64,000 nt of DNA from Rhizobium acidisoli. GTDB lineage: Bacteria; Pseudomonadota; Alphaproteobacteria; Rhizobiales; Rhizobiaceae. The notes under the pieces were generated by a model that worked only from the letters and a program-made list of their open reading frames with translations, made no database searches and was not told the origin of the DNA. A program made the translations under genes and the position numbers. Of this stretch, positions 51,421-60,448 are shown piece by piece. The stretch's first letter is position 1. Every line of letters starts with the position of its first letter. The stretch spans positions 3,100,001 to 3,164,000 of the forward strand of contig NZ_CP034998.1 in assembly GCF_002531755.2 (NCBI RefSeq), in the 5' to 3' direction.

Positions 51421-52320
51421 ATGGAGCAGTTGAAGGGAATTTCGATCTTTGTCGAGACTGTCGAGGCTGGCGGTTTCTCGGCCGCCGCCGAGCGGCTCCA
51501 TCTCACCCGCTCGGCGGTCAGCAAGACGATTGCGAGGCTCGAAGAGCGGCTCGGCGTCCGGCTCTTTAACCGCACGACTCGCGCCCAGAACCTGACCGAC
51601 GAAGGTCGATTTTTCTACGAGCGCTGCCTGAGAGCCGTCGAGGAAATCCGCATCGGCGAGGCCCAGCTTGAATCGGGCAAGCGCGAAGTCCGCGGCCGGC
51701 TGCGCGTATCGATGCCGACGCTGTTTGGCCGCCATTGCGCCGCCCCCATCCTGGCCCGCCTGCTCGACGACCATCCGGATCTCGAACTCGACCTCTCCTT
51801 CAGCGATCGCGTCATCGATCTTCTGGAAGACGGTTTCGACCTTGCCGTTCGCAACGGCCCGCTGAAAGACAATCCCGACCTGATGGCGCGGGCGATCGCC
51901 CGACAGCCCATGACCGTCTGCGCTTCGCCCGCTTATCTGGAGAAATATGGGGTGCCGCAAACATTGGACGATATTGCCCATCACCACGGCATCGTCTATC
52001 GCCGGGGAGACAACGACAAAGCTTGGACCTTTCCAGCTGTCGCGGGCTCCGCACGCGAAATTCTGCCGAAATCGCGACTGCGCCTCGACGATCTCGCCTC
52101 GATAGCCGACGCCGCTGTCGCAGGCCGAGGACTTGCCTGGCTGACCTGCTGGCTGGTGCGCGACAGGGTCTTGTCGGGCAAACTCGTGCGGGTTCTGACC
52201 GACAGACCGCCAAGCATCTTCGATGCCTATGCCGTCTGGCCGAGATCGCCCGTCATGCTGCCGAAGGTGCGCCTTGCCATCGATATGCTGGCGACCGATC
52301 TACCGCGCCTGATGGGCTGA
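51421..52320 (+). CDS. LysR-family regulator divergent from the dehydrogenase
   Basis: The ATG at 51421 gives 299 residues: a LysR winged helix-turn-helix (MEQLKGISIFVETVEAGGFSAAAERLHLTRSAVSKTIARLEERLG) and an effector domain with the usual RGRLRVSMPTLFGRH linker. The frame continues 40 codons upstream without a LysR-like sequence. The divergent gene arrangement is classical for LysR control of the neighbour (here the dehydrogenase at 50296). Confidence 0.92.
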   Translation: MEQLKGISIFVETVEAGGFSAAAERLHLTRSAVSKTIARLEERLGVRLFNRTTRAQNLTDEGRFFYERCLRAVEEIRIGEAQLESGKREVRGRLRVSMPTLFGRHCAAPILARLLDDHPDLELDLSFSDRVIDLLEDGFDLAVRNGPLKDNPDLMARAIARQPMTVCASPAYLEKYGVPQTLDDIAHHHGIVYRRGDNDKAWTFPAVAGSAREILPKSRLRLDDLASIADAAVAGRGLAWLTCWLVRDRVLSGKLVRVLTDRPPSIFDAYAVWPRSPVMLPKVRLAIDMLATDLPRLMG

Positions 52321-52483
52321 CCTTGCTCTCTAGCGGTGCAGGCGACCAACGAGTTGCGGAGAAGGGGGAAGCCCATGTTTTTCTATGGGTTTGTCTGGAA
52401 ATACAGGGATGCTGCAATATATCGCCAATTTGCCATCCCGCATGAACGGCATCCTATGCCATATTCCTTAGAACACGGTCCGC

Positions 52484-53020
52484 ATGTCACTTCGCAGCGT
52501 GCTTCGCGCACAAACAGCAGATTGCCACGCCGAGGTCGACAAGCTTTTCGGCACGTTCGACCTCTCCCATAGACAGCAATACAGCACATTCCTGCGCGCC
52601 CATGCCCGGATTGTGCCGGCGACCGAAGACGCCCTTGAGGATGCGGGAATCATCCGCCTGCTGCCCGACTGGCCGGAACGACGGCGCACGCAGCTGCTGT
52701 TGGCCGATATCCGGAAGCTCGGCGATCCAATACCCCCGCTGCTTCCGCCGCCGGCATTGCATGGCGAGGCAGCGCTTTGGGGCGCCGTCTACGTGCTCGA
52801 AGGCTCCAAGCTCGGGGGCGCCCTGCTTGCCAAATCCGTACCCGATCACCTGCCCGGCAGCTACCTCACACCGCAGGGTCCGAAGGGCGCCACGAGGATG
52901 TTTATGGATCGTCTCGATGCGAGCGGTATAGACGATCCCGCCGCCGCCATTTCCGCAGCCCGCGATGTTTTCGGCCTGTTTTTAAAAGCCGGGCAACTCG
53001 AACTGGAAGCCGTCCCATGA
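52484..53020 (+). CDS. bphO: Biliverdin-producing haem oxygenase (BphO)
   Basis: The 178-residue enzyme has proximal His15 in TADCHAEVDKLFG and the distal-helix signature GAVYVLEGSKLGGALLAK, features of phytochrome-linked haem oxygenases. It opens haem to biliverdin, the bacteriophytochrome chromophore. Its stop overlaps the ATG of the phytochrome gene by 4 bp. It could also supply iron from haem. Confidence 0.9.
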   Translation: MSLRSVLRAQTADCHAEVDKLFGTFDLSHRQQYSTFLRAHARIVPATEDALEDAGIIRLLPDWPERRRTQLLLADIRKLGDPIPPLLPPPALHGEAALWGAVYVLEGSKLGGALLAKSVPDHLPGSYLTPQGPKGATRMFMDRLDASGIDDPAAAISAARDVFGLFLKAGQLELEAVP

Positions 53021-54492
53021 GCGGCACCTTTGAACCCGTCGATCTGACCAATTGCGACCGCGAGCCGATCCATCAGCTCGGATCGGTTCAACCCTTCGGC
53101 TTTCTGCTGGCGATATCCTCGGACTGGATTGTCACACGCGCCTCGGCAAATCTGGCGGAGTTCCTCGCAATTACCCAGGCCGACGCGCTCGGTCGCCCTG
53201 TCACCTCGCTGATCACACCAGAGTCGCTCCACACAATCCGCAACAAGCTGACCACGCTGCGCGGTTCCGACGTTGTCGAGCGCATTTTCGGCATTGCCCT
53301 GACATCAGCTCAGGACAGGTTCGATCTTGCCGTGCATATGAGTGACAGCGGGGTCATCATCGAAGGCGAGCGCTGTCAGGAAGACAGGCACGACGTCCCC
53401 TCCCTTTCCATGCGCAGCATGATGTCCCGTCTCGACCACACGGAAACGATGGAGGCCTTCTTTCGCGACGGGGCAAGACAGGCGCGCGCCCTGACCGGCT
53501 TCGATCGGGTCATGGTCTATCGCTTCGACGACAGCGGCTCCGGCGAAGTGGTGGCCGAAGCGGCCCGGGCCGGCATCGGCTCGTTCCTCGGACTGCACTA
53601 TCCGGCATCCGACATTCCGGTGCAGGCGCGGGCGCTCTATCTGCGCAACCTGTTCCGCATCATTGCCGATGTCGACGCCGCTCCGGTCCCGATCCTCCCG
53701 CAACTCAACGAGAACGGACAGCCGCTCGATCTCTCTATGTCGGTGTTGCGTTCGGTCTCGCCGATCCACATCGAATATTTGAAGAACATGGGCGTCGGCG
53801 CCTCGCTCTCCATATCGATCGTCGTCGACGGCAAGCTCTGGGGCCTGTTTGCCTGCCATCATTACGGTCCGCGCCTGCCCTCGGCGCAAAGCCGCTCCAC
53901 CGCCGAACTGTTCGGCCAGATGTTTGCGTCGCGCCTTGAAAGCCGCGAACGGCGGCTGGCGCTTGACTATGAGACCAAGGCGCGCCGCATCGCCGACCGG
54001 CTTCTCACCTCCGTCGCCGACAATGCCAGCCTGCTCGACGATCCGGCCTGGCTGATCGAAGCGCTCGCCGACGCCATTCCTGCCGACGGCATCGGCGTCT
54101 GGATCAACGGCCGGCTGGCGCTTGCCGGCATCGGGCCGGATGAGAGAAGCTTCGCAGCCCTTGTCCGCCATCTCAACCGCAATGCCGCCGGCCGCATCTA
54201 CGCCGTCGACAGGCTTGCCGAGACCTATCCGGATCTCGAACTCGACGAAGCGGTGGCGGGCATGCTCGCCATCCCGATCTCGCGCTCGCCGCGCGACTAT
54301 GTCGTGCTTTTCCGCCAGGAGCTGGTGCGCACCGTCCGCTGGGGCGGCGACCCGCACAAGCCGGTTGAATACGGCCCCAATGGCCCGCGGCTAACGCCGC
54401 GCTCGAAGCCTGGTCGGAACTGGTGCGCGGCCGCTCCCTGCCCTTCACGGAGGCCGAGCGCCGTGTCGCCGAAACGATCCGTATCACGCTGA
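53017..54492 (+). CDS. bphP: Bacteriophytochrome photosensory part, frame broken near 54400
   Basis: From ATG 53017 the frame reads 491 codons: PAS domain with chromophore Cys13 (VDLTNCDREPIHQ), GAF domain with the biliverdin pocket (HYPASDIPVQARALYLRN and SPIHIEYLKNMGVGASLSI), and PHY domain. Homology stops at TPR about 54402, where a shift to the other frame continues EAWSELVRGRS. The last 30 codons (SKPGRNWCAAAPCPS...) are shadow sequence. The loss falls in the PHY tongue, whose PRxSF motif is spoiled. As written, the light sensor is cut off from its kinase. Confidence 0.88.
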   Translation: MSGTFEPVDLTNCDREPIHQLGSVQPFGFLLAISSDWIVTRASANLAEFLAITQADALGRPVTSLITPESLHTIRNKLTTLRGSDVVERIFGIALTSAQDRFDLAVHMSDSGVIIEGERCQEDRHDVPSLSMRSMMSRLDHTETMEAFFRDGARQARALTGFDRVMVYRFDDSGSGEVVAEAARAGIGSFLGLHYPASDIPVQARALYLRNLFRIIADVDAAPVPILPQLNENGQPLDLSMSVLRSVSPIHIEYLKNMGVGASLSISIVVDGKLWGLFACHHYGPRLPSAQSRSTAELFGQMFASRLESRERRLALDYETKARRIADRLLTSVADNASLLDDPAWLIEALADAIPADGIGVWINGRLALAGIGPDERSFAALVRHLNRNAAGRIYAVDRLAETYPDLELDEAVAGMLAIPISRSPRDYVVLFRQELVRTVRWGGDPHKPVEYGPNGPRLTPRSKPGRNWCAAAPCPSRRPSAVSPKRSVSR

Positions 54493-55580
54493 TCGAAGTG
54501 GTATTGCGCCTCACCGACGAGGCCAGCATGGCGCGCCAGGCCGCAAACGAGCGCCAGGAACTGCTGATCGCCGAACTGAACCATCGAGTCCGCAACATAC
54601 TGAGCCTGATTACCGGCATCATTCGGCAATCGCAGGCGACGTCGGTCAGCGTTGGCGACTACATCCGTCAGATCGAGGGCCGCGTTCAGTCGCTCGCCCG
54701 CGCGCATGACCAGATCACCCGCGATCATTGGGCGCCGGCGTCGCTGCGGCAATTGCTGATAGCCGAGACGGCCGCCTATCTCGGCAAAAATGCCCAGCGT
54801 ATTCAGATCGGCGGAGCAGACGTGCTGCTGGAGCCGCAGGCCTTCTCCACCGCAGCCCTTGTTTTCCATGAGCTGATGACCAACAGCGCCAAATATGGCA
54901 GCCTTTCCGGCACCGGCAGCGGCACCGTCCAACTCGGTTGGCACCGCGATGACGAAGGCAATCTGCACATCGACTGGCGCGAAAAGGATGGTCCGCCGGT
55001 CGTCGAGCCCAAACGCCACGGCTTCGGTTCGACGATCATCCGCCGCTCGATTCCCTATGATCTCGGCGGCAAGGCCGACGTTCGCTACAACAGAGATGGG
55101 GTCGAAGCAGATTTCTCCATTCCGGCCCGATATGTTGTCACAGCGACGAGCGAACGGTCAGATCCGGGTCCGGGTGGCACGGCCGATAATACGCCGATTG
55201 CCGGCGATCACCGGCCGCTCTCCGGCCTGACGGTGCTGCTGGTGGAAAACAACCTGATCATCGCGATGGACGGGGAGGACATCCTGCGCCGCCTCGGCGC
55301 CGACGTGGCAACGGCGCCCAGTGTCGCCGAGGCGATGGAGATCCTGGCCGGCCAGTCCTTCGATCTGGCGCTTCTCGACGTCAATCTCGGCGATGAGACG
55401 AGTTTCGGAATTGCCGACCGGCTGGCAGCCGAAGGCGTGCCCTTCGCTTTTGCCACAGGCTATGGGGAAGGCATTGCCCAGGCAAACAGCCACTCGGACG
55501 CGCCCGTGCTGCAGAAGCCCTATACGATGGACGGTGTGACGGACACCCTCGCTCGCCTGCCCGTTTTGAACAAGCAATAA
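54423..55580 (+). CDS. HWE histidine kinase and receiver part of the broken bacteriophytochrome
   Basis: This frame continues the phytochrome after the break: the end of the PHY domain (VRGRSLPFTEAERRVAETIRI), an HWE kinase with phospho-His in LIAELNHRVRNILSLITGI, N-box FHELMTNSAKYGSL and HIDWREKDG with W-x-E, and a C-terminal receiver with LLVENNLIIAMDGE and Asp in LALLDVNLGDETS. The first codon is a GTG without a clear ribosome site, so independent translation is uncertain. Intact, the sensor-kinase-receiver chain would be about 850 residues. Confidence 0.85.
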   Translation: MRGRSLPFTEAERRVAETIRITLIEVVLRLTDEASMARQAANERQELLIAELNHRVRNILSLITGIIRQSQATSVSVGDYIRQIEGRVQSLARAHDQITRDHWAPASLRQLLIAETAAYLGKNAQRIQIGGADVLLEPQAFSTAALVFHELMTNSAKYGSLSGTGSGTVQLGWHRDDEGNLHIDWREKDGPPVVEPKRHGFGSTIIRRSIPYDLGGKADVRYNRDGVEADFSIPARYVVTATSERSDPGPGGTADNTPIAGDHRPLSGLTVLLVENNLIIAMDGEDILRRLGADVATAPSVAEAMEILAGQSFDLALLDVNLGDETSFGIADRLAAEGVPFAFATGYGEGIAQANSHSDAPVLQKPYTMDGVTDTLARLPVLNKQ

Positions 55581-55583
55581 ACG

Positions 55584-56261
55584 TCAGCTCTCAGAGCGAT
55601 CCGGGCGCAGCCCGCCGATGAAGAGCTGTTCCAGAAACCGCGCCGCATCCTCGAAGCGCCCCTCGCCGGAATGCTCCTGCCCGAGCACCGCACGCACCTG
55701 CACGTCGAAATCCGCGTAATGCTGCGTCGTCGACCAGATGGAGAAGATCAGGTGGTAGGGATCACATTTGGCGATCTTGCCTGATTTCGTCCAGGCGCGG
55801 ATGACCTCCGCCTTCTCGTCGACCAGTTCCTTCAGCGGCCCCTTCAGCTCGTCCTCGATATGCGGCGCGCCCTGCAGCACCTCATTGGCGAAGAGCCGGC
55901 TTTCACGCGGAAAATCGCGGGCCATCTCCAGCTTGCGTCTGATGTAGCTGCGGATTTCCTCTTCCGGATTGCCCTCGGCGTCGAAGGCGCGCAACGGTTC
56001 CAGCCAGGTGTAGAGCACCCGGTCGATCAGCGCCCGATGCATCGCTTCCTTGGTGCGGAAATAATAGAGCAGGTTGGGTTTCGACATGCGGGCCACTTCG
56101 GCGATCTGGTCGATGGTCGAGCCGCGAAAGCCGCTTGCCGAAAACACGTCGAGCGCCGCTTCCAGGATCTGCTCTTCCTTCTCCTCCTGAATTCGCGTCC
56201 GCCTCAGGGTTTTCGCTGCTCTCGGTATGGTCACAGGCTGTCGTTTCCCCTTGAAATTCAA
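55584..56261 (-). CDS. rutR: TetR-family pyrimidine-responsive regulator RutR
   Basis: The 225-residue regulator has a TetR helix-turn-helix (AALDVFSASGFRGSTIDQIAEVARMSKPNLLYYFRTKEAM) and a C-terminal domain matching E. coli RutR in DEKAEVIRAWTKSGKIA..DPYHLIFSIWSTTQHYADFDVQV. RutR binds uracil or thymine and releases DNA. It is divergent from the pyrimidine hydrolase operon and convergent with the phytochrome gene (3 bp apart). A RutR-like operator lies 118 bp upstream. Confidence 0.93.
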   Translation of the reverse strand: MNFKGKRQPVTIPRAAKTLRRTRIQEEKEEQILEAALDVFSASGFRGSTIDQIAEVARMSKPNLLYYFRTKEAMHRALIDRVLYTWLEPLRAFDAEGNPEEEIRSYIRRKLEMARDFPRESRLFANEVLQGAPHIEDELKGPLKELVDEKAEVIRAWTKSGKIAKCDPYHLIFSIWSTTQHYADFDVQVRAVLGQEHSGEGRFEDAARFLEQLFIGGLRPDRSES

Positions 56262-56378
56262 CTTCTTCGCTCAAGTTTTGGCAGGAGGCGACCCTGCCGC
56301 ATTCTTGAGCAACTGCCCGTATTTTTATCGGCAATTTTCGTGATTTTCGTCTTGAGCCCGGCGGTGGAAGTTGTAATG

Positions 56379-56394
56379 TTTACCAATCGGTCAA
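56379..56394. promoter_or_regulatory. RutR-like operator between rutR and the hydrolase operon
   Basis: Read on the minus strand, TTGACCGATTGGTAAA matches RutR consensus TTGACCANNTGGTCAA at 12 of 14 defined positions. It is placed to control both divergent units. Confidence 0.65.
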
Positions 56395-56537
56395 ATTATC
56401 CGCCAGATGAAAAACAAAGGCAACTGGCGATTTTCCGGCGCTTGACAAAAGCAATAAGAGGCGCGTTGGAAGAGACCACGGGAACAGGCGGGCATGCCAC
56501 TTCGCATGGCTGCCGCAAACAGGTGAGGGCTTGAAGA

Positions 56538-57791
56538 ATGGTGGCAGCACCAGGCGAAAACATGCGCGTCAATGGCGACCGTCTCTGGGACAGTCTCATG
56601 GACATGGCGAAGATCGGCCCCGGCATTGCGGGCGGCAACAATCGCCAGACGCTGACGGATTCGGATGCCGAGGGCCGAAGCCTTTTCAAGACATGGTGCG
56701 ACGAAGCGGGCCTCACCATGGGCATCGACCAGATGGGCACGATGTTCGCCACCCGCCCCGGCACCGATCCCGATGCCCTGCCCGTCTATGTCGGTTCGCA
56801 TCTCGACACCCAGCCGACCGGCGGCAAATATGACGGCGTGCTCGGCGTGCTCTCAGCCCTCGAAGTCGTGCGCACCATGAACGATCTCGGCATCAAGACC
56901 AAACATCCCATTGTCGTCACCAATTGGACGAACGAGGAAGGCGCACGTTTTGCCCCTGCCATGCTGGCCTCAGGCGTCTTCGCCGGCGTGCACAGCCTCG
57001 ACTTTGCCTATAATCGCAAGGATCCCGAGGGCAATCTCTTCGGCGACGAACTGAAACGCGTCGGCTGGCTCGGCGACGAAGAGGTCGGTGCCCGCAAGAT
57101 GCACGCCTATTTCGAATATCACATCGAGCAGGGCCCGATCCTCGAGGCCGAAGACAAGCAGATCGGCGTCGTCACCCACTGTCAGGGCCTCTGGTGGCTG
57201 GAATTCACGCTGACCGGCAAGGAAGCCCATACCGGCTCGACGCCGATGAACATGCGCGTCAATGCCGGCCTTGCCATGGCGCGCATCCTGGAAATGGTGC
57301 AAGGTGTCGCGATGGGTGAGCAGCCGGGCGCCGTCGGCGGTGTCGGCCAGGTGTTCTTCTCGCCGAACTCCCGCAATGTGCTGCCCGGCAAAGCCGTTTT
57401 CACCGTCGACATCCGCTCGCCCGACAAGGCCAAGCTCGACCGCATGCGGGCAAAGATCGAGGCGGAAGCGCCAAAAATCTGCGATGCGCTGGGTGTCGGC
57501 TGTTCCGTCGAGGCGATCGGCCATTTCGCGCCTGTTACCTTCGACGAAAAGCTCGTCACCTCGGTTCGCTCCGCCGCCGAACGCCTCGGCTACACCCACA
57601 TGAACCTCATCTCCGGCGCCGGCCACGACGCCTGCTGGGCGGCCAAGGTCGCGCCTGCGACCATGCTCATGTGCCCCTGCGTCGGCGGTCTGTCGCACAA
57701 TGAAGCGGAAGAGATTTCCAAGGAATGGGCGACGGCGGGCGCCGATGTGCTGTTCCATGCGGTGGTGGAGACGGCGGAGATTGTGGTGTGA
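56538..57791 (+). CDS. Zn-dependent N-carbamoyl-amino-acid hydrolase (beta-ureidopropionase type)
   Basis: The 417-residue M20-family amidohydrolase shows VGSHLDTQPTGGKYDGVLGVLSALEV (metal His/Asp), TNEEGARFAP (catalytic Glu), EYHIEQGPILE and LISGAGHDACWAAKVAP. It fits the HyuC/allantoate amidohydrolase group. Between rutR and dihydropyrimidinase it most likely hydrolyses N-carbamoyl-beta-alanine, the last step of reductive pyrimidine breakdown. Alternative ATGs (56562) exist. Confidence 0.92.
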   Translation: MVAAPGENMRVNGDRLWDSLMDMAKIGPGIAGGNNRQTLTDSDAEGRSLFKTWCDEAGLTMGIDQMGTMFATRPGTDPDALPVYVGSHLDTQPTGGKYDGVLGVLSALEVVRTMNDLGIKTKHPIVVTNWTNEEGARFAPAMLASGVFAGVHSLDFAYNRKDPEGNLFGDELKRVGWLGDEEVGARKMHAYFEYHIEQGPILEAEDKQIGVVTHCQGLWWLEFTLTGKEAHTGSTPMNMRVNAGLAMARILEMVQGVAMGEQPGAVGGVGQVFFSPNSRNVLPGKAVFTVDIRSPDKAKLDRMRAKIEAEAPKICDALGVGCSVEAIGHFAPVTFDEKLVTSVRSAAERLGYTHMNLISGAGHDACWAAKVAPATMLMCPCVGGLSHNEAEEISKEWATAGADVLFHAVVETAEIVV

Positions 57792-58396
57792 TGGCGCCAG
57801 ACCAGCCAGCAATCTATCTCAATGATGCTGACGCTTTTAAGTTCTATGACCAGCGAACCGCAGACGACCTTGCATGGGCCAATGCCAATGTGACGCCGGT
57901 GAACGAAGGTCCGTGGGGCGACGTCCCTGGCGTGCAGGTTTTCTATATTGGCATCAACCTAGCAGGCGAGCGGATCAGACTTCCGCAACTATCAAGCTTC
58001 TGGCTATATAAACCTACCGGTGTTCACCTGGCCGATTCAGATAACCGTGACCCACATGCACCCCATCAAACCTACTATCTGTCCGGGCCTGGGCCGGGCG
58101 TCGTTCGGATCGAACTCGGCCCTTCCATGCCTGGAATACTGATCGAACGCCCCAACGGCAGCCAACCCGTACAGTCAACTGGGCTCATCGATGGCAAGGA
58201 TTTCTACTTTCGCGAAAGCGATGGCTTTTGGTCATTGTCAGTTGGCGGCGCCGACGTTGTTGACCAACCCGACTGGTATTATGAGGAAGAGCACGACGCG
58301 CCCGATGATTTGAGCGAAGAGGCCGTCTACGGCCTCATCGCCAAGGGCGCAACGCTCCTGCGAAGTGGCGCACCCACAATGGCAGTTGAGCAGTAA
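57791..58396 (+). CDS. Protein of unknown function inside the pyrimidine operon
   Basis: The 201-residue product starts at an ATG that overlaps the hydrolase stop (TGATG), so it is coupled. It has no signal peptide, membrane segment or cysteine. It is rich in Asp, Pro, Gly and aromatic residues, with YLNDADAFKFYDQRTADDLAW at the start and an acidic DWYYEEEHDAPDDLSEE near the C-terminus. Codon use is less GC-biased than in the flanking genes, hinting at recent arrival. I recognise no family. It could modulate the pathway or simply have been inserted. Confidence 0.75.
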   Translation: MAPDQPAIYLNDADAFKFYDQRTADDLAWANANVTPVNEGPWGDVPGVQVFYIGINLAGERIRLPQLSSFWLYKPTGVHLADSDNRDPHAPHQTYYLSGPGPGVVRIELGPSMPGILIERPNGSQPVQSTGLIDGKDFYFRESDGFWSLSVGGADVVDQPDWYYEEEHDAPDDLSEEAVYGLIAKGATLLRSGAPTMAVEQ

Positions 58397-58430
58397 CAGC
58401 AACAGACCGCAGGGAGAAGGAACAGCAGCC

Positions 58431-59885
58431 ATGACCACAGTCATCAAAAACGGCACCATCGTCACTGCCGACCTGACCTACAAGGCTGACGTCAAGATCG
58501 ACGGCGGCAAGATCGTCGAGATCGGCCCGAACCTCTCGGGCGACGAGACGCTGGATGCGACCGGCTGTTATGTCATGCCTGGTGGTATCGATCCGCACAC
58601 CCATCTCGAAATGCCGTTCATGGGCACCTATTCCTCCGACGATTTCGAAAGTGGCACGCGGGCCGCCCTTTCCGGCGGCACCACCATGGTGGTCGATTTT
58701 GCCCTGCCCGCCCCCGGCCAGTCGCTGCTCGAAGCGCTGACCATGTGGGACAACAAGTCGACCCGGGCCAATTGTGACTATTCCTTCCACATGGCGGTCA
58801 CCTGGTGGAGCGAGCAGGTCTTCAAGGAGATGGAGACTATCGTCCGCGACAAGGGCATCAACACCTTCAAGCACTTCATGGCTTACAAGGGCGCGCTGAT
58901 GGTCGATGACGACGAGATGTTCGCCTCCTTCCAGCGCTGCGCCGAACTCGGCGCGCTGCCGCTGGTGCATGCCGAAAACGGCGACGTGGTCGCTTCGATG
59001 TCGGCAAAGCTGCTCGCCGAAGGCAATAACGGTCCCGAGGCGCATGCCTATTCCCGCCCCGCCGAGGTGGAGGGTGAGGCCACCAACCGCGCCATCATGA
59101 TCGCCGACATGGCCGGCTGCCCGGTCTATATCGTGCATACCTCCTGCGAGCAGGCACACGAAGCGATCCGCCGAGCCCGCGCCAAGGGCATGCGTGTCTA
59201 CGGCGAACCGCTGATCCAGCACCTGACGCTCGACGAGAGCGAATATTCCAATCCCGACTGGGATCACGCCGCCCGCCGCGTCATGTCGCCGCCGTTCCGC
59301 AACAAGCAGCATCAGGATAGCCTATGGGCCGGGCTTGCCTCCGGCTCGCTGCAGGTGGTTGCTACCGACCATTGCGCATTCACCACGGCGCAGAAGCGTT
59401 TCGGCGTCGGTGATTTCACCAAGATCCCGAACGGCACCGGCGGCCTCGAAGACCGCATGCCGATGCTCTGGACCCGCGGCGTCAATACCGGCCGGCTGAC
59501 GATGAACGAGTTCGTCGCCGTCACCTCGACCAACATCGCCAAGATCCTCAACATCTATCCGACGAAGGGCGCGATCCTCGTCGGCGCCGATGCCGATATC
59601 GTCGTCTGGGATCCGAAGCGGTCGAAAACCATCTCGTCCAAGAGCCAGCAGTCGGCGATCGACTACAATGTCTTCGAAGGCAAGGAAGTGACCGGCTTGC
59701 CGCGCTACACGCTGACGCGCGGCGTCGTCGCTATCGAGGAAAGCACCATCAAGACCCAAGAGGGCCATGGTGAATTCGTCAGGCGCGAACCGGTGACGGC
59801 CGTCAGCAAGGCACTCTCCACCTGGAAGGAGATCACCGCCCCGCGCAAGGTGACGCGCAACGGCATTCCGGCGACCGGCGTTTGA
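58431..59885 (+). CDS. hydA: Dihydropyrimidinase (D-hydantoinase)
   Basis: The 484-residue cyclic amidohydrolase has the metal motif GIDPHTHLEMPF (His56, His58), carboxylated Lys153 in FMAYKGAL, HAENGD, VHTSCEQA and ATDHCAF with the catalytic Asp. It opens dihydrouracil to N-carbamoyl-beta-alanine, between PreAT and the hydrolase in the pathway. The ATG at 58431 has GAGAAGGA 11-18 bases upstream; the open frame runs further up into the preceding gene. Also named pydB. Confidence 0.95.
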   Translation: MTTVIKNGTIVTADLTYKADVKIDGGKIVEIGPNLSGDETLDATGCYVMPGGIDPHTHLEMPFMGTYSSDDFESGTRAALSGGTTMVVDFALPAPGQSLLEALTMWDNKSTRANCDYSFHMAVTWWSEQVFKEMETIVRDKGINTFKHFMAYKGALMVDDDEMFASFQRCAELGALPLVHAENGDVVASMSAKLLAEGNNGPEAHAYSRPAEVEGEATNRAIMIADMAGCPVYIVHTSCEQAHEAIRRARAKGMRVYGEPLIQHLTLDESEYSNPDWDHAARRVMSPPFRNKQHQDSLWAGLASGSLQVVATDHCAFTTAQKRFGVGDFTKIPNGTGGLEDRMPMLWTRGVNTGRLTMNEFVAVTSTNIAKILNIYPTKGAILVGADADIVVWDPKRSKTISSKSQQSAIDYNVFEGKEVTGLPRYTLTRGVVAIEESTIKTQEGHGEFVRREPVTAVSKALSTWKEITAPRKVTRNGIPATGV

Positions 59886-59943
59886 CGATGTTCTATGACG
59901 ATACGGCCATCAACCGGAGAACGGCGCCTTCATGTCGATGACC

Positions 59944-60357
59944 TCATGCCGGCACCAGCGCATCCAACTCCGGCAGCAGCACGACGCTTTCCTGCTCGTT
60001 CGGATCGGTGCGGGCGATGATCGCCGTGCACGGCGTGCTGCTGAGGTTTGCCGGCATATGCGGCACGCCGGCCGGGATGTAGAAGAGTTCGCCGGCATGG
60101 ACGATAACGTGCTGCTCGAGCCGGTCTCCGTACCAAGTATGGGCCTCGCCAGAGAGCATGTAGATCGCCGTCTCATGCGCCTCGTGCAGATGCGCCTTGG
60201 CGCGCACGCCGGGCGGGATCGTCAGCAGGTGCATGCAGATGCCCTTGGCGCCCACCGTCTCGGCCGCGATCCCTTGGAAATAGCTGAGCCCCTGCTTGCC
60301 GTCATAGGCATGGTTGGGCCGAACGATGTGGCAGGTGGGTTTTGATGTCGCGTCCAT
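59944..60357 (-). CDS. Cupin-domain protein
   Basis: The 137-residue protein is a single cupin barrel with both motifs: PGVRAKAHLHEAHETAIYMLSGEAHTWYG (motif 1, His ligands and Glu) and AGELFYIPAGVPHMPAN (motif 2, His). GGAGGAAG precedes the ATG at 60357. It faces the opposite way between dihydropyrimidinase and the ABC transporter genes. Metal-binding is likely; enzymatic or regulatory function unknown. Confidence 0.85.
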   Translation of the reverse strand: MDATSKPTCHIVRPNHAYDGKQGLSYFQGIAAETVGAKGICMHLLTIPPGVRAKAHLHEAHETAIYMLSGEAHTWYGDRLEQHVIVHAGELFYIPAGVPHMPANLSSTPCTAIIARTDPNEQESVVLLPELDALVPA

Positions 60358-60448
60358 TCTCTTCCTCCATGAAATGCGCCGCCGGCAGGGCCTGCGGCGA
60401 TGGTAACATGCAAACCGCCTCCCCGCGGCGAAAACAAGAACGGTCGCA

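Noticed and set aside
54492..54492. Natural end of the phytochrome at 54492
   Set aside because: The last 30 codons do not resemble a phytochrome, and the next frame continues the PHY domain without a gap, so this stop is a result of the frameshift.
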